Shown: in pieces, positions 1-13,500 of the stretch | Layout: every line of letters starts with the position of its first letter | Position numbering within the stretch: the stretch's first letter is position 1 | Assembly: GCA_947095535.1 (NCBI GenBank) | Contig: OX352774.1 | Location: forward strand, 265,767,843-265,831,842 | Direction of reading: 5' to 3' | Source of the DNA: Poecilobothrus nobilitatus | Taxonomy: Eukaryota; Arthropoda; Insecta; Diptera; Dolichopodidae | DNA: 64,000 bases | Made by a program: the position numbers and the translations under genes | Notes under the pieces: model-generated | Told to the model about the DNA's origin: nothing | Databases searched by the model: none | The model's input: only the letters and a program-made list of their open reading frames with translations

Positions 1-1466
1 ATTTTTTTATTGAAATAAAGTTTAATAACAAATATTTTTATGTCAATTTAAATTAATAAGTTTAAAATTCTTCCGTTTGTTTGTATACAAAAATAAAAAT
101 TTTGATTGTTTTTTTGTCGGTTCAAATTAAATTATAAACTGACATACAAACACATTTATAATTAGGTTATCACTAAAAGAAATTGTCAAATTTACCAACC
201 ATATTTTTTATTTCATTTGTTTTTTTTTTTTATTTGTATTATAATATTAATTATTTCTATATAAAATTAATTAATTTTAAAAGACAAAAATAAGAAGAAA
301 AATAAATTATCAATTTTAAAAAGTAGTTAACCGGAAATTGTGTGTACCATTAGAACATAAAGAGCAAGGCTAAAAATTTAAGAAAAAAAAAAATATATTT
401 AAAAATAATTATTTGAAAAAAAAAAATTAATTTCCTTGATTTTTTAAGATTCTGTTTTATTTTTTTATTTCTTTTCTTTTGCCAAATTAATATAATAATA
501 ATCAAAGTCTAACAAGGCCAAAAAAAGGTTAAAAAGATTATCGCTAAGCTTTTTTTTCGAACTTTTAAAGTTTCATCCTCAAATAAGAAAATTGAACTTT
601 TGATAAGAACGTTTTTGAAATTTCATGTTAGCAACAAAATACATAAGATTTCTTTTGAGAACTAAATTTTTAATTTAATTTATTTACAAAAAATTTTTAA
701 AAAGTTTTAAAAATAAATTAATAATAAAAATAATAATAATTTAATTTATATTGTCCATTAAATGATTTTATTTTTATTAATAATAATTTTATATATGTAT
801 GTACATACATTGGTGTTTGAAATTATTAGTAAATTTAGCGTAGTTAAACAAACAATTTTAATTATTATGCCTACAAGCGAAATATCACAAAATAAACCAA
901 ACATTGTAAAAAAATCAATTGTATACAATGTTGGAAATTAATTTATGAAATCTTTTTTAGTCTGAACCAACACCAAATTTCTTCTTAATTGTTATTAATA
1001 AAGTCAGCATTTTTAATTCCAATGAAAACAACTATGTATATAGTTTTATTTACATTACTATGTAATTCAGCAACTATACTATATTTACATATATGTAATT
1101 CAGCAACTTAATAAATAATAATGTCATTGTCATGTCATAATCCATTTCCAAAAATTTTAATGTTTGTAGTTAACAAATAATATTGAAAAATATTAATTAC
1201 ATTAAAATTCGAAAAAAAAATTCATTATACAAAATACAAAACATACAAAAATGCATAGATACTTAAAAATAAAATATCAGATTCATATACATATACTTTA
1301 AATTTTAATATACCTATTATCTTCATTAAAACTTATTCTTATATTTCATCATTTTTAAATTACAAAATATTTTATTTCTTCAGCGTGAAATAAAGCAGAA
1401 ACTTAGTTTTATTTTTACCATAAAGCCTCGATAATTGCTCTCTTTGTATCAATTTTGTACTGTATA
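1..1466. other. AT-rich non-genic sequence
   Basis: No conserved reading frame is visible on either strand. The stretch consists of A and T homopolymer runs and ATAC/TATG-type short repeats. It could be intergenic or part of the first intron of the downstream collagen gene; the sequence does not decide. Confidence 0.5.
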
Positions 1467-2121
1467 GGCGCCAGTTATAGCTATCATTGAAATGGTTCCG
1501 GAAAATGTTTACTTTCAATTTTTTTGCAGCAAAGACACATAAAATATAACAAAAGTGTTAATTTAATGATTAAATAATTTCTAAAGAATAAATTCTGCTA
1601 CGAATTTTTAAATTTTAAGTTAAATATTTAAAAAAAAATCAATTTTATCATTTTCCGGGTTGGTAATTATTTTCCTGAACAACTGATCAGTAATTTTGCA
1701 ATGAAACAAAATTGTTCCAATGAGATATGTTTCATTTCTTCCCATTTCAGTTTGCCATTGAAAAATATTCTGATGCAATTCTTGATATATTTCATTATAA
1801 TTTTGTATTTTAATAAGTTTAGACTTAAAATTTTAAATTCGAAATTTCAAAAAAAGGAAACAAAAAAATTAATTCTAGAAAATTTATTCTTATTCATCTC
1901 AATTCAGCCAATCTCATTATTAAATAAAAAAATCTTTTTAATTCTTTATTAGTTAAATTTAAATTACATTTATTTTTATTTTGCCTTCATTATTGTCATT
2001 TGACAAATAATTTAACTGACAGTTTTCTCTGATTGCTATAATCGCCTATACGGAAAAAAGTTAAAGTTTTCAATGAAACGTCTTTTCCGGAAGCATTTCA
2101 ATGATAGCTATAACTAGCGCC
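1467..2121. mobile_element. 655-bp non-autonomous TIR element (MITE-like), complete copy
   Basis: The left end starts GGCGCCAGTTATAGCTATCA and the right end is its reverse complement. The two termini agree over about 40 bp with only a few mismatches (for example GGCGCC against GGCGCT). Both ends are flanked by ATA (1464-1466 and 2122-2124), a possible 3-bp target duplication. The interior has no long reading frame; an 83-codon frame inside has no features beyond AT-rich composition. A second, partial copy in reverse orientation lies at 42,463-42,713, which shows that this is a dispersed repeat. Superfamily not assigned. Confidence 0.8.
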
Positions 2122-2124
2122 ATA

Positions 2125-5100
2125 GATCGTTTACATATTAAAATTTTTCTTATCAAAATTAAACAACACACCTACCATATTAAATACAAATTAAATAGAT
2201 ATAAAACAGATATATAAAAAAACAACATCAAAATTCTTATAGAATTTAATTTATAATCTTTGAAATAAATATGTATCTAATAAGTAATAATTTTTTAAAA
2301 ATAATTTAAAATCAAAGAAATATTTTTAGCTCATACAAATAATTCCTTATTGCATTCAATTCAGCCTAGCTATTATTTTGTTTTTAAAACTCTTTTATTT
2401 TATAAATTAATGAATAAAGTTGAAACAAAAAACAAGAATTTTTATATCAAATTCTTAGAATTACTAATGATTTAATATTAATAATAAAAAATATTAAAAA
2501 CCAAACAAATCGGGTTAAAAAACAAATAGAATTGTAAAAAAATGTTTTATTCTTTAATAAAAAAAAAAACATTTGCAAATTGCAATCATTCGTAATAAAA
2601 ATTGTAGATATTCTTTCTCTTTCTAAAAAGACAGGAAGAATAAAATGCGGTCAGATCCGTTCTTTGATACTGATACAGTGTTACAAAAAATAAAAAAAAT
2701 AAATACAAAGTTATCTTCTTATAGCAAAAGCATTATGACCACCCTTGCGATAGACCGATCTACTTGTAGAAGTGTTTATTAAAAAAATAAAAAAAGCCAA
2801 AGATAAAAAAGCAACTAATTAATTTTCGTTGCAATTTGCGCGCAAAAATATAAAAGAAATAAGAACAAATATGTATACGTACATATATACATACAAACAA
2901 TTTAGTACAGATGATTCCAGAATTATTACAAAATTAGTTCTTTCTTTGCTTTGATTAATTTATAAAATAAATAAAAGATCCATCACACTTAATTTTTATA
3001 TTAAAGAATGGGTATTCAATTGAGAATTGTTGTATCTTTTTTTTTGTTATGATAAGGACATTGAATAGAACCTTTGAAAAATTGTTGTAAATTATATAAA
3101 CACATTATTACTTTTTTAAATACATACTTAAGATTAATAATACATATGCATATGAATGTAACGTATTCATGATGTTTTTTTAAATTTAAACAACGAAACC
3201 GTTTAGATTTTAATAAATTCAATAAAAAATTTCTTATGTACCTATTTTATTTATTTATTAGTATAATCCCTGTTGATTACCTATGAAGTATGAACCAAAA
3301 TTTTTATTTATTTTATTATTTTTTATATTAAACACCTGTAGTTTTTATGTCATTTTTACTGGCTCTCCTATTTTACCTTAATTTTGGTATAAATGTATTA
3401 TCCAGTACAAATGTTTTATCCAGCAATAAAGACAAATGTCAGGTGTGTCGAATCGGAATGTGTTCACATTTACAAGTAATGTTCTGTTAAAAAAAATAGA
3501 TTTAAAATGAAAAACATTAGTATTATAATAAAAAAAAACTTCGTTCAAGACAATCTAATCGATATAAAATTTAATTAAAATATATTACGTATGTACATAT
3601 GTACATCTATAACAAAGTCGTCATATTTATAGTAGTAGTTATAGAAAGAAATAACAAAGGCTCTCATCTGTTTGATGAATACTAATATATATAATATGTT
3701 AAATAAGTTCATGCCATTTACTATGTTATTGACCTGAATCTTTGAACCTATAAAAGTGGGTAACTTAAGCATTGTGTTTATAGGTCAGATCATTCATCTT
3801 TTCGCACTTTATTTTCATCTATTTTCTATCTTTTTACACTTATCAACATTACAATATTGGACAAGTTTCAAAGGTTAACTTTAAATTATTACATTAAAAA
3901 AAAAATAGGTTGTTTTTGCCCATTACTATTTTCAGTCTCTTTTAAGGCTTAGATAAATGTACAGAGAAATTTAAATTAAATTTGGTTCTTCTACAATTCT
4001 TATATAAACACTTTCGACAATTCCATTATCAGTTGCAAATTTTAATACATAAATACTCGTATATAAATAACTTATATGAATATGATAATTATTATTAGCA
4101 TAATTTTTATTTTAAAACTTTAATTTATTATAAACTTAAACATCCAATGTTAATAAAAAATTTTAATATGTGTGAAAAATGCTTTAACACACAAAAAAAA
4201 GGCGCCAATTTTAAAAGTCACATTTAGGTTCAAATACTTTATTGATAACAAATTTTAAATAAAATTATTTAGATCAGATTAACAATATGAATTAATTGAA
4301 TCTATTTTCAAAATTAATAAATTTTTGTTCTTTAAAAAATTTATTTCGATTGTTATATTTTCATATAAATTTGTAGAATTTTATATTAATTTTTAAATTT
4401 TTTTATATAATATAAATTTAAACTTCAAAACCAATTGGAACGCTATATTTCTTACTATATAAAATCCCTAAAATAATAATGCTCTTTTTCAAAATGTATC
4501 AAATTAAAAATTACAATTTTTATAATTGTGTTTGTAATTATAATTTGAATAAAAAACTAAATAATTGAATGGATTCCAAATTGATTCAATTATTTAATTA
4601 TTTATTTTATTTCTAAATGGAAGTTTAATAAATTTAAAATCAAAAAGAACACTTAATTTAATTAATCATATCAAAACAATTAGTACATTTTAATTAAAAT
4701 TTTATTATTAATTTAAAAATAATTTATATCGTAATAAATAATAATTAATATCCTAATAAAATAAAATATAAGATAATAGATGGCGCACAAATATAATATT
4801 CGTGTTTCATAATCTTGAACAATTAGGTACAATCAACGGCTTAGTGAAAATAATGATCAAAAAGAAACTGAAGTTTAGTCAAATAAGAATTACAAGTGAC
4901 TTAATAGATGACCTATGCCCTAACTATCTAAATAATAAGAGTCCTTATAGCTTCCTTCGTTTTCCTTGCAAATTACATTTAGAGAAAATGTGTTATACCT
5001 ACATAGTTTTTTAGAAATATGTACATATGTATTTAAAATTATTTAAATAAAAAACTCCTTCATATAATTATTAATTCCAGATATCAAATTAACATAATAT

Positions 5101-6320
5101 AGAACAAGGGTCAATATTAATCAAACTAAATTTTGTATTTTATTATTTGCTTAATTTTAATTTTCAATCAATTTTTATGTAATTTAATAATTAAATTTCA
5201 ATAAAATTGCAAAAGTAATCAAAATTTATACTTATACAATTTTGATGATTTATGTGAAAAATTGAAGGTCATAAAAATAATAATTTTAAATAAATACAAT
5301 TTTTTTTAATACATAATATGAAATTACAGTTGGCGAGACATGTAAACTTATAAAGCTTTTGTGAATCGTATTCATGTAAAAATTTATTACTGTGTAGTTT
5401 TTAAAAATTAATATTATTGTACAATATTTTACTAATTTTTACCAATAAGACAATTATTATCATATTATTATTATTATACTAAAACGCATCCAACAAAAAA
5501 ACTAAACCAATTTATAACATTAATATTACAGTTAAATCTGCACGTGCATTTTCAATTAAGATATGATCAAAACAAAAAATTTTAAAAATAAAATGATGAT
5601 GACAATAGTTTACAATGTTAATGTATTCATTCTATTTTTTCTTAACCCACACGCTTTTTGTAAGTGAGTAAATTAAAAAATTGCACAAAACGTGAAATTT
5701 AGTTTAAATAACAAAAACAGATGTTGTTACAAGTACTTAATTTGTAATGAAAGTAAATTTCACTTTGTTATTTTTTTTTTTAATATTTGTAAATTTATGC
5801 ACATACATAATATATTATTAAGTAGCAGTATAACATTAAACTAAATATTTATAAGGGTGTGATTAGTTGACATTAATGGGTCAAGAGATAAAAAACTGCT
5901 TTTTCAATTTTGTAAAATGATTTTTATTCTAAAACATTAGAAAGTGACCATGATCTTTTAATTTTATAATATTCTGGACACATATCTATGTATATATGTT
6001 GTTGCAATATATTTTATAAACAATTTATTATTATATTGTTGATAGTAAAACATTTAAACATGTTATTTCATATTTTGATTATATGATACTAGAAGTCTAA
6101 AATAATCCTTTTCTTTGTAAAGCAAATGTCCTTTTCTTATCTTAAATCTATATAATATACAAATAAAACCAAATGCTAAAATATGCAAACTTATAAGTCA
6201 TATAAAGTGATATATTTAAAAACTGAAATTTCGATATCAAATAATTAAAATAAAAAAAAAAAATTTAATCATGTATCAATTTTAAACTATAAAATATTAT
6301 TGTTATAAGATAAGAAGAGG
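2125..6320. other. AT-rich non-genic sequence
   Basis: No gene is recognised. Open frames of 65-70 codons at 3,016-3,222, 3,575-3,772 and 4,802-5,014 have the composition expected of random AT-rich DNA and no domain signature. Short TACATATGTA-like palindromes recur. Confidence 0.5.
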
Positions 6321-6440
6321 GTGACGTTCAAAATCCCGACATATAAAATCCCGACGTATCAAAATCCCGACATATCAAATCCCCATATACAAAATCCCGA
6401 CATTCAAAATCCTGACATTCAAAAAAATCACGACAAATCC
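6321..6440 (+). repeat. Short tandem array, unit about 15-16 bp (AAAATCCCGACATATC)
   Basis: At least six imperfect units of the form AAAATCCCGACAT(A/T)(T)C follow one another. The array stands out because CCCGAC is rare in this AT-rich DNA. The same units occur in inverted orientation at 7,629-7,662, so the two arrays appear to be the ends of one ~1.3-kb element with inverted, internally repetitive termini (foldback-like). No transposase is seen between them. Confidence 0.75.
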
Positions 6441-6732
6441 TGCTTTTGAGATATTTCGAAAACGGAAAGAGATAGAAAAAAATTATAATGGTCATAATAA
6501 AAGAGCTTAAAAAACTAAATATGCTATAAAAAGCATTCAAATACTGCGTGTTTCGAAAGAAAATTTATTGTGAAACAATATTTTTTTTAAAAACCAATTA
6601 AAACTTGAATAAATTCAACTTTAAGCTTTATAATTTAAAGCTTTAAAACTTGAATGACATTATTTAAGTAACTGTCAAAAAAAACTATTAATATAAGTAC
6701 AATATAATTTAATAATATACGATTTTTATTGT

Positions 6733-7030
6733 TGGAGCATGTGCGAACAAATAATTGGGAGAAATTAAATGATTGGTTTCAAAATCAGGATTTTAATAAT
6801 TTGTTAAGCGGTGGGGGCAGCCCCCACTATTATAAATATTTATTGTTGAAACATACATGTAAGAAAAAATAATTCGGTGTGATTTTAGAGTTGGTTTCAA
6901 AATCAGGGTTTCAATAATTTGTTTAGCAGAAGTTTAGGGGCGGCAGCCCGCACTGTTAAAGGATTTTTGTTGTTGAAATATACTTGTAAGAAAAAATAAT
7001 TCTGTGAGATTGTATAGCTGGCACCAAAAT
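6733..7030 (+). repeat. Tandem repeat, about 2.5 copies of a ~115-126 bp unit
   Basis: Three successive blocks begin near 6,733, 6,843 and 6,969 with TGTTG(G/A)A(A/G)CAT. Each continues through AAATAATT(G/C), GATT, TTGGTTTCAAAATCAGG and a G/C-rich stretch ending in GGCAGCCC(G/C)CACT. The third copy is incomplete. A diverged piece of the same unit is at about 39,960-40,080. The array lies between the inverted CCCGAC arrays and probably belongs to the same element. Confidence 0.7.
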
Positions 7031-7628
7031 AAGAGTTATAAAATAAGAGAATTTTTAAAAATTTATATTTTTCTTTATATATAATTTATCTAAATCCTAA
7101 TTTATCCAAATCCATTTTTTTCTTTTTGTTTTTTCTATTTTGATTTCAGGTTGAAAAAAAAAAAATTATTATTATTTTTATATTATATTTAATACTTATA
7201 CTTTCAATCCGTTAAATTTTTATTATTATACATACTTACTTACATACATAATTTAAAAATATTTACAAATATTTATTTAATAAAAATGCTGTAAATAATA
7301 TTTTGAAGATAAAAAGTTATATTTTTTTAGTGTAAGGTTCCAACAACTTTCATTCTAAGGGACCAATACATCCGGTTTACATATTTTATTAGTCATATTT
7401 TGAAAGTTTTAAAATATTGTTCTTTGTTTTATCCTATCTTATATACCTAGTCTCGATTTTATACACCAAAAACTAAATTAATTTATTCTTAGATTGAAAA
7501 AAATGTTAAGCCCTCATATCTCCCAAACTGTGGCGAATAGACCTTGCCCTCATATAATATTTTTTATTTGTTTTGATCTCCTGCTCTATGTCAGCTTAAA
7601 AAAAAAAAATTAAGAAAAAAACACTAAG

Positions 7629-7662
7629 TAATGTCGGGATTTTGAATGTCGGGGTTTTGAAT
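7629..7662 (-). repeat. Inverted partner of the CCCGAC array
   Basis: The sequence contains AATGTCGGGATTTTGAATGT followed by a second GTCGGGGTTTTGAAT unit. Its reverse complement reads as two units of the array at 6,321-6,440. The two arrays therefore face each other across about 1.2 kb. Confidence 0.7.
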
Positions 7663-10600
7663 TTTTTTTTTTAAATGTGTAGCTTTTTAAAGTATGTACC
7701 TTCCAAGATATAAGCATATAAATTTCAAAGTTACCCCAATCTGTTGCATATACTTATCAAATTTGGCAGATATCATTGACATAAAACTTAATTTATTTTT
7801 ACAACTGCGAAATAAACTTTAGATATGCCAACTTATATAGACACTGAACTATGTTCATATAAAAATTGAAATTGTATGGGACCCGGACAACTACTCGGAC
7901 CTCTTGCCCTAGAACAAAAAAATTTTGCAGAGGTTGCCCTTAAACTTAATTTGTTTTGACAAAATTTCAGATATAGTTTAATTATATACTGAATTATTCT
8001 CATATAAAAGAAAAAACAAATTGTATAGCCAAACGGGGTTGTTCAATTTCAATAGTGAAACTCACATTTTTATACAAATAAAATTATAAAAATTACAGAC
8101 TCCTAGCTTCATTATATATTGAGTTAAAGTGACGGACAGACAAACGTTACTCAGCTAAATCAACCCAGAATTCAATCCTAAGCAATTATTTTAATTTTCC
8201 ATACAGCTATACAATTTATAAACTTAAATAGTAAGCCAAGTTTTAAAATTATAATTAATATTAATAAATTTATTAATTTTGATTTTAAAGTAGGTATATA
8301 CGTAACATCAACGTAATACAGATATCAGCATATTTTAATATAAGCGTAACATTTAATTACTTTTCGGAAAAAAAAAAATTAAAATCATCTATTAAAATTT
8401 TGTGTATTAAAATACAGTAAAATAAAATATTTGAATTAGATCATATATATTACATATATATAAATAGAACCATATCATAATAACTTTACAACACGATTTG
8501 TAATATAAAATTTTGTGATTTGAATCTAGATTCAAGGATATTCTAAAAAAAATTTAAACTACACTAACAATTAATTGTAAGCTATATTGTAGGCAGAAAT
8601 ATTTTCTAATTTTGTAAATTTAGTATTTTCCTTAATATATTTTTCTTTCTCGCTTCATTATTTTTATTATTTTTTTTATTTTCATTATGCTAATGCCGAT
8701 TTAACATTGACTTAAACAAAATAAATAATTTCTTAAAAACTAAGTCTTTATTATTACTTAAGTCGTTGGGTAAGAAGATTTTTTTTTAAAAGTATGATGC
8801 CTTTTTAAATTATATATTTTTTATTATTTAGAAATAGACATACTACATACATACATATGTATAAAATGAAATATATAAGAAAAACAAAATTTATAATTTG
8901 TTTTAATATTTGTTATCTGTAATAGCAGAAATTATGCGCAAACAGAATAAATAAAAATATCAAAAAAAAAAAAACCAGCAATTCAAAAAAAAAAAAAAAA
9001 TGAATCCGTCAAGATAACAATAAAATTGTGTCATCATAAAATGCATAAGTATCCCGCTAGTTAATTATAAGTAAAACAAAAATGCATTTTATTCGATCAT
9101 TGCGCCAATTAAAGTCATTGAATCTTTACTTAAAATAAAACAAAAAAATTTTATTATAAATAGTGTAAAAGAAAGAAACTTGGAATTTTACTTCATCAAT
9201 TATTGTTTTTTTTTTTTTTTTTTCCTCTTTATATATAGCAATTATTTTACACTTTTTATATTATTTTTTGTTTTATTTATAAATTTGCCGCAATTAAGTA
9301 ATGCCTATCAGAAATGATATGATGATGTCTTCTTAAATTATATTTTATTTATGTATAATTAACATTAAAAAATGAATATATGTATTATAATGTCTAACAA
9401 TATTATAAGAAATATGTACATTTAATTTGTTAAGAGAAATTGTTTATGTTTCGTAAGTAAATTATGTATATGTCTATTAATTAAAATACAATCTCTTTAA
9501 AAATAAAAGATAATACATATTGAACAAATTTAAATTTAAAAGATTATTTATTAATATAAGTACATATACATAAAAAACAAAAATCTTTAAAAAAAAAACT
9601 CATGATATTTACTGCAAACATTTTTAGACTTATATTCCGTATACAACATTACAATTTCCTTTTATACAACAAATTTAATGATTTGTTTTTACGCTAATTC
9701 CAAAAAAAGAACTTTTAATACAAAAATAATAATATAACAATTATTTTCAAAAATGAAATATATAGTTTTATACCATTTTTACACTAATTTTATTTCAATT
9801 CGCTACAAATAATAAATTATGCTTTATCAAATTTACTGAAACATAATAATATTCAATCGCATTGGCGAAAAATAATTTATTAACAATGACAAAAAACCAA
9901 CAATCACAGCCAGTTATGGTATTATATTTTTGTTTATAAAACTTTGAATAATTAAAAATTAATTTAATGACTTATATGTAAGCTTAATAAATTTTTTTCC
10001 ATTTAAATTCTGCAAAATTTAAAACAAATTAAAAACTTATCTGCAACATTTTCTTTATACTGAAATTTATTCATTATCAAAATAAAAAAATTGTTTTAAA
10101 AATGCACATATTGAGTGATCATTAAGCGGCACGATCTTAAAAGTAAACGACAACAAATATAACTCAGATGATAGCAATTTTTCTTTTTTTGTATTATTCG
10201 AAAGTGTTCTATAAAAAAAAGATTTATAGTTGATTGAACAGTTGGTTGTTTTTTGTTTGAATTGAAAGTCATTATAAAAATTTAAATTTTGAAATTGAAA
10301 TTTTTTTATTGTCGATGACTCGATGTTATTTAAATAAAACAGTTATAAAATCAAATTTAATTTGAAATACATCAGGTTACTAATTGCATAAAACACATTA
10401 TTTTATACACTGAATAAATAATATTAAAAACAATAAGGTTTTTTGTAGATAATTGGATATTTGTAGTAACATTTAACAAAAATATTATTTGTTTTATGGT
10501 TTAAGTAATATTTCTTTTTTGAATGTTGATAGCTACTAACTATCTTTCAAAAAAATTTTAAGGATCAAATACAATTTTCAGCGTTTAATCAATTAGAGTA

Positions 10601-13384
10601 GCAAATTTATTAAAGATACACATAAAAAGCTGGTGTATTTGTTTTATTTTTTTTCTTTTTTTTTTTTAGTGCATTTCTCTGCCACATAAATATGAACAGC
10701 AAATTACACAGTTTTATTTTATTAATTATTAAAGAATTGTATTTTACTCCTTAAAATATGCAATTTGTTTTAATTTTTATACTATACTACAATATAGTGG
10801 TTCATAACATACCGTATTAACTGAATATTTGCTGGTTCAAATTCTACACACATCACAAAAAACAAATTTTCACAAAACAAAATTTATAAATTTTTCTTAA
10901 TAAATCCTCCGTAAGACAAATGGATAAGTATACCTAAATATATAATATATGATATAAAAAAATAATACATTAATATTGCATATGGCTATGTGATTTATAA
11001 TATTAAAATAAATAAAAAAATTCTATTAAAATAAATTAACTCTTAAGTTTTTATTAAATACAAATACCAAATTTTTTATATTCAATGTCACTGAGTTCTG
11101 CTCTGTTTGAATTAAGGAATGTTGAACACATATCTGTAAATTATATTTTTAAACAGTTTGCACTTTGTCACTAAAATTCTTTAAATCCTTTTTAAGATTA
11201 GCTCCGTAATTTTTTATAAGAAAAAAATAATAATAAATGAACAGGAGGTCAAATTGGCAAAAAAAAAATTTAAAAATATTGTAAATTTTTTATATTCACT
11301 CCTACATGTGTGTGACAGGAATATATAACAAAAAAATAATAAGAAAATCAAAATATTAACAAATTACTCAAAAGTTTTATACAATATTAAAATGAATACA
11401 AATCAACTACCTGATTTGTAAAAATAAAAAAGAAACTAAAATAAAAAGATTTCTAATCTGTTTTGTACATAGATATCCAACATCTCATTCACACATTACA
11501 CACCATTCATTATTTATTTGGTTAATTTCCATATTCATCCTAAAAACGAAAAAACCATTAAAAGGTCGTCCTATGCATTTTTCATTTAAAACAAAAATAA
11601 AAATTTAAAATAAAAAAAAAACCAAAAATAGGTCGGAATTTATCAAAATTTAGAAAAATTTTTTTTAACATAATTGCTTTTTATGTAAAATTAAAAAAAA
11701 AAAATCAATTATTTCACCATGCAACACATGTTGATTATGTAGTCAGATTTTATTCTTATTTTCTGGTCTCCTTTCTTTTTCTTTTTTTCCTTTTTATCGA
11801 CCGCATTCATTAATGTACAAGATAGGTATTGTTATAACACCTAAAATTTGTACCCGAGATATTTGCAAATATGCACTACTCCGGTACAACCAAAAGTGGT
11901 AGTTTACTAGGGTTATTTTTAAGTTTTTTACGAATATTTCGTAACAGGAAAATATTATGAGAAAAATTAAAAAGAAAAAGTTGTTACACAAGTAAAAAGC
12001 AACAACTTTGCCATACAACATTTTTTGATCCGACTAACTTTAACTTTTATCTAACTTTTTTCTAAGTCCAAATTTCATACATATTATAACACTCCATATG
12101 CATTATATGAACAAATTTTTTTTTGTTTGTTTTATATCTCTAAAAATGTATATACCATTGCACATATTTTCTTGTTAATCGCGCAAAATTCAAACTTTTG
12201 TTAGCAGATTCAATATTAATGTATAGCAATGTATAGGCATTATGCTTTTCGTTTAATAGCGGTCGGTCCTGTGGTGGAGATAGCTGATTTTTTCTAATTT
12301 TTTTAGAATTTTAGATATCTTACATGGTTTTTACATGATAAAATTTTCTTAACACAGAACTAACACATCTGTGCTTTGGCTATATTTTTTCAAAATATCT
12401 GAAAATATTACAGCTGAAAACATATTCAAAACCGAAATATAAATGCATTTTCTTTAAATTAAGGTTTATTTATGTGTATGTTTTAAATTTGAATATGTAA
12501 CTATATATATATTTATTTGTTTTAGAATTCTTCTTTAAATCCTCCATCAAATTTATTTTCCTTTTTCTTTTTGTTATACGTTTTATTTAATTGAATTTTA
12601 TCCATTAAAGTTCAGTGGCCTGCTATAGAAAATTTGTGTTCATAATAATATGCTTATTATAGTAAAACTTTGTATTTTTTCCATTTATTTTCCCTCCATT
12701 TACCATATAGAGCAAGGGCTCCTATCTTATTTATATATATATGTACATAAAAATAAATAGTATAAATAGTATGTACCAATATACTTTAGATAGATAATAC
12801 TTCTGACATAAAGTAATTTTTCATTCTATACTTCCTAATATCATAAATTAATCATAAATTAAAGAAAAAAAAAAAAAAGAGAACAAATTAATTCATATTT
12901 ATATTGTAATACTACATATTTTTAATTTTAAATTTGAAAATTTAAAACTAAAATTTTAAAGCAACCAATTAATTATTAATGAAATTTTGCATATTTTGAC
13001 AAAATAAAATAATCACTACTATCTTTTAATTATTGAAATAAACGTCGGTTACATCGTAAACTTAATCATAATTAAATCATAGTGTGATAAAAATTTTACA
13101 ATTTTAAGTTTTTATTTTGACTTTAAAAATTTTATTTTATATGTACTAGGTATTTACATAAAGTTGTGTAAGGACTAAAAAGGAAAACTACAAAAATTTG
13201 CAAATGATATTCAGATATTTATTACGATAATTACCCTTGATAATAATTATGGGTTATTGTAAAATATTTTTAAGATATATTACTTAGAATGTTTAATTAT
13301 TGCCTTATTTAAAAAAAAAAAAAACAAAAAGGAAATTATAATATAATAGTTTAATGTTAATCAATTATAATTTAGCTCTAATTA
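7663..13384. other. AT-rich non-genic sequence with degraded repeats
   Basis: No gene is recognised. The part at 7,860-8,190 is less AT-rich and contains a GACGGACAGACAAACG string of a kind often found in old insect repeats, but no family can be named. A 75-codon frame at 11,794-12,021 (-) has no recognisable domain. Homopolymer runs are common. Confidence 0.45.
10666..10716 (-). mobile_element. 3'-end fragment of the tRNA-derived SINE
   Basis: The stretch containing TGCATTTCTCTGCCACATAA, followed by a poorer match ending AATTACACA, repeats the 3' part of the SINE at 15,240-15,414 and is bounded on the left by a T-run (the poly(A) tail on the minus strand). The tRNA-like head is missing, as expected for 5' truncation. 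Confidence 0.65.
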
Positions 13385-13500
13385 GGGGGGCTCCGTGGCC
13401 TAGTGTGTAAGAGCGTATTAAATTTGTTATAATCACCCAGGGAGTGTGGGGTCAAAGTCTGGTATAAAGCTTACTTGTGTCCTATATTATTTATCTACAA
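13385..13500 (+). mobile_element. tRNA-derived SINE copy, degraded
   Basis: The head reads GGGGGGCTCCGTGGCCTAGT and continues GTGTAAGAGCGTATTAAA. This parallels the minus-strand head at 15,414 and contains an A-box-like TGGCCTAGTG. The B box is damaged (GGGTCAAAGTCT near 13,449-13,460, where GGTTCGAATCC is expected). The 3' limit is not clear. It is a repeat and not a functional tRNA, because the sequence between the boxes does not fold into a tRNA arm set. Confidence 0.7.

Noticed and set aside
1701..1952. 83-codon open frame
   Set aside because: It lies inside the non-coding 655-bp TIR element, is AT-driven in composition and has no domain.
13385..13460. Functional tRNA gene
   Set aside because: The B box is degraded and the arms do not pair; it matches the SINE heads.
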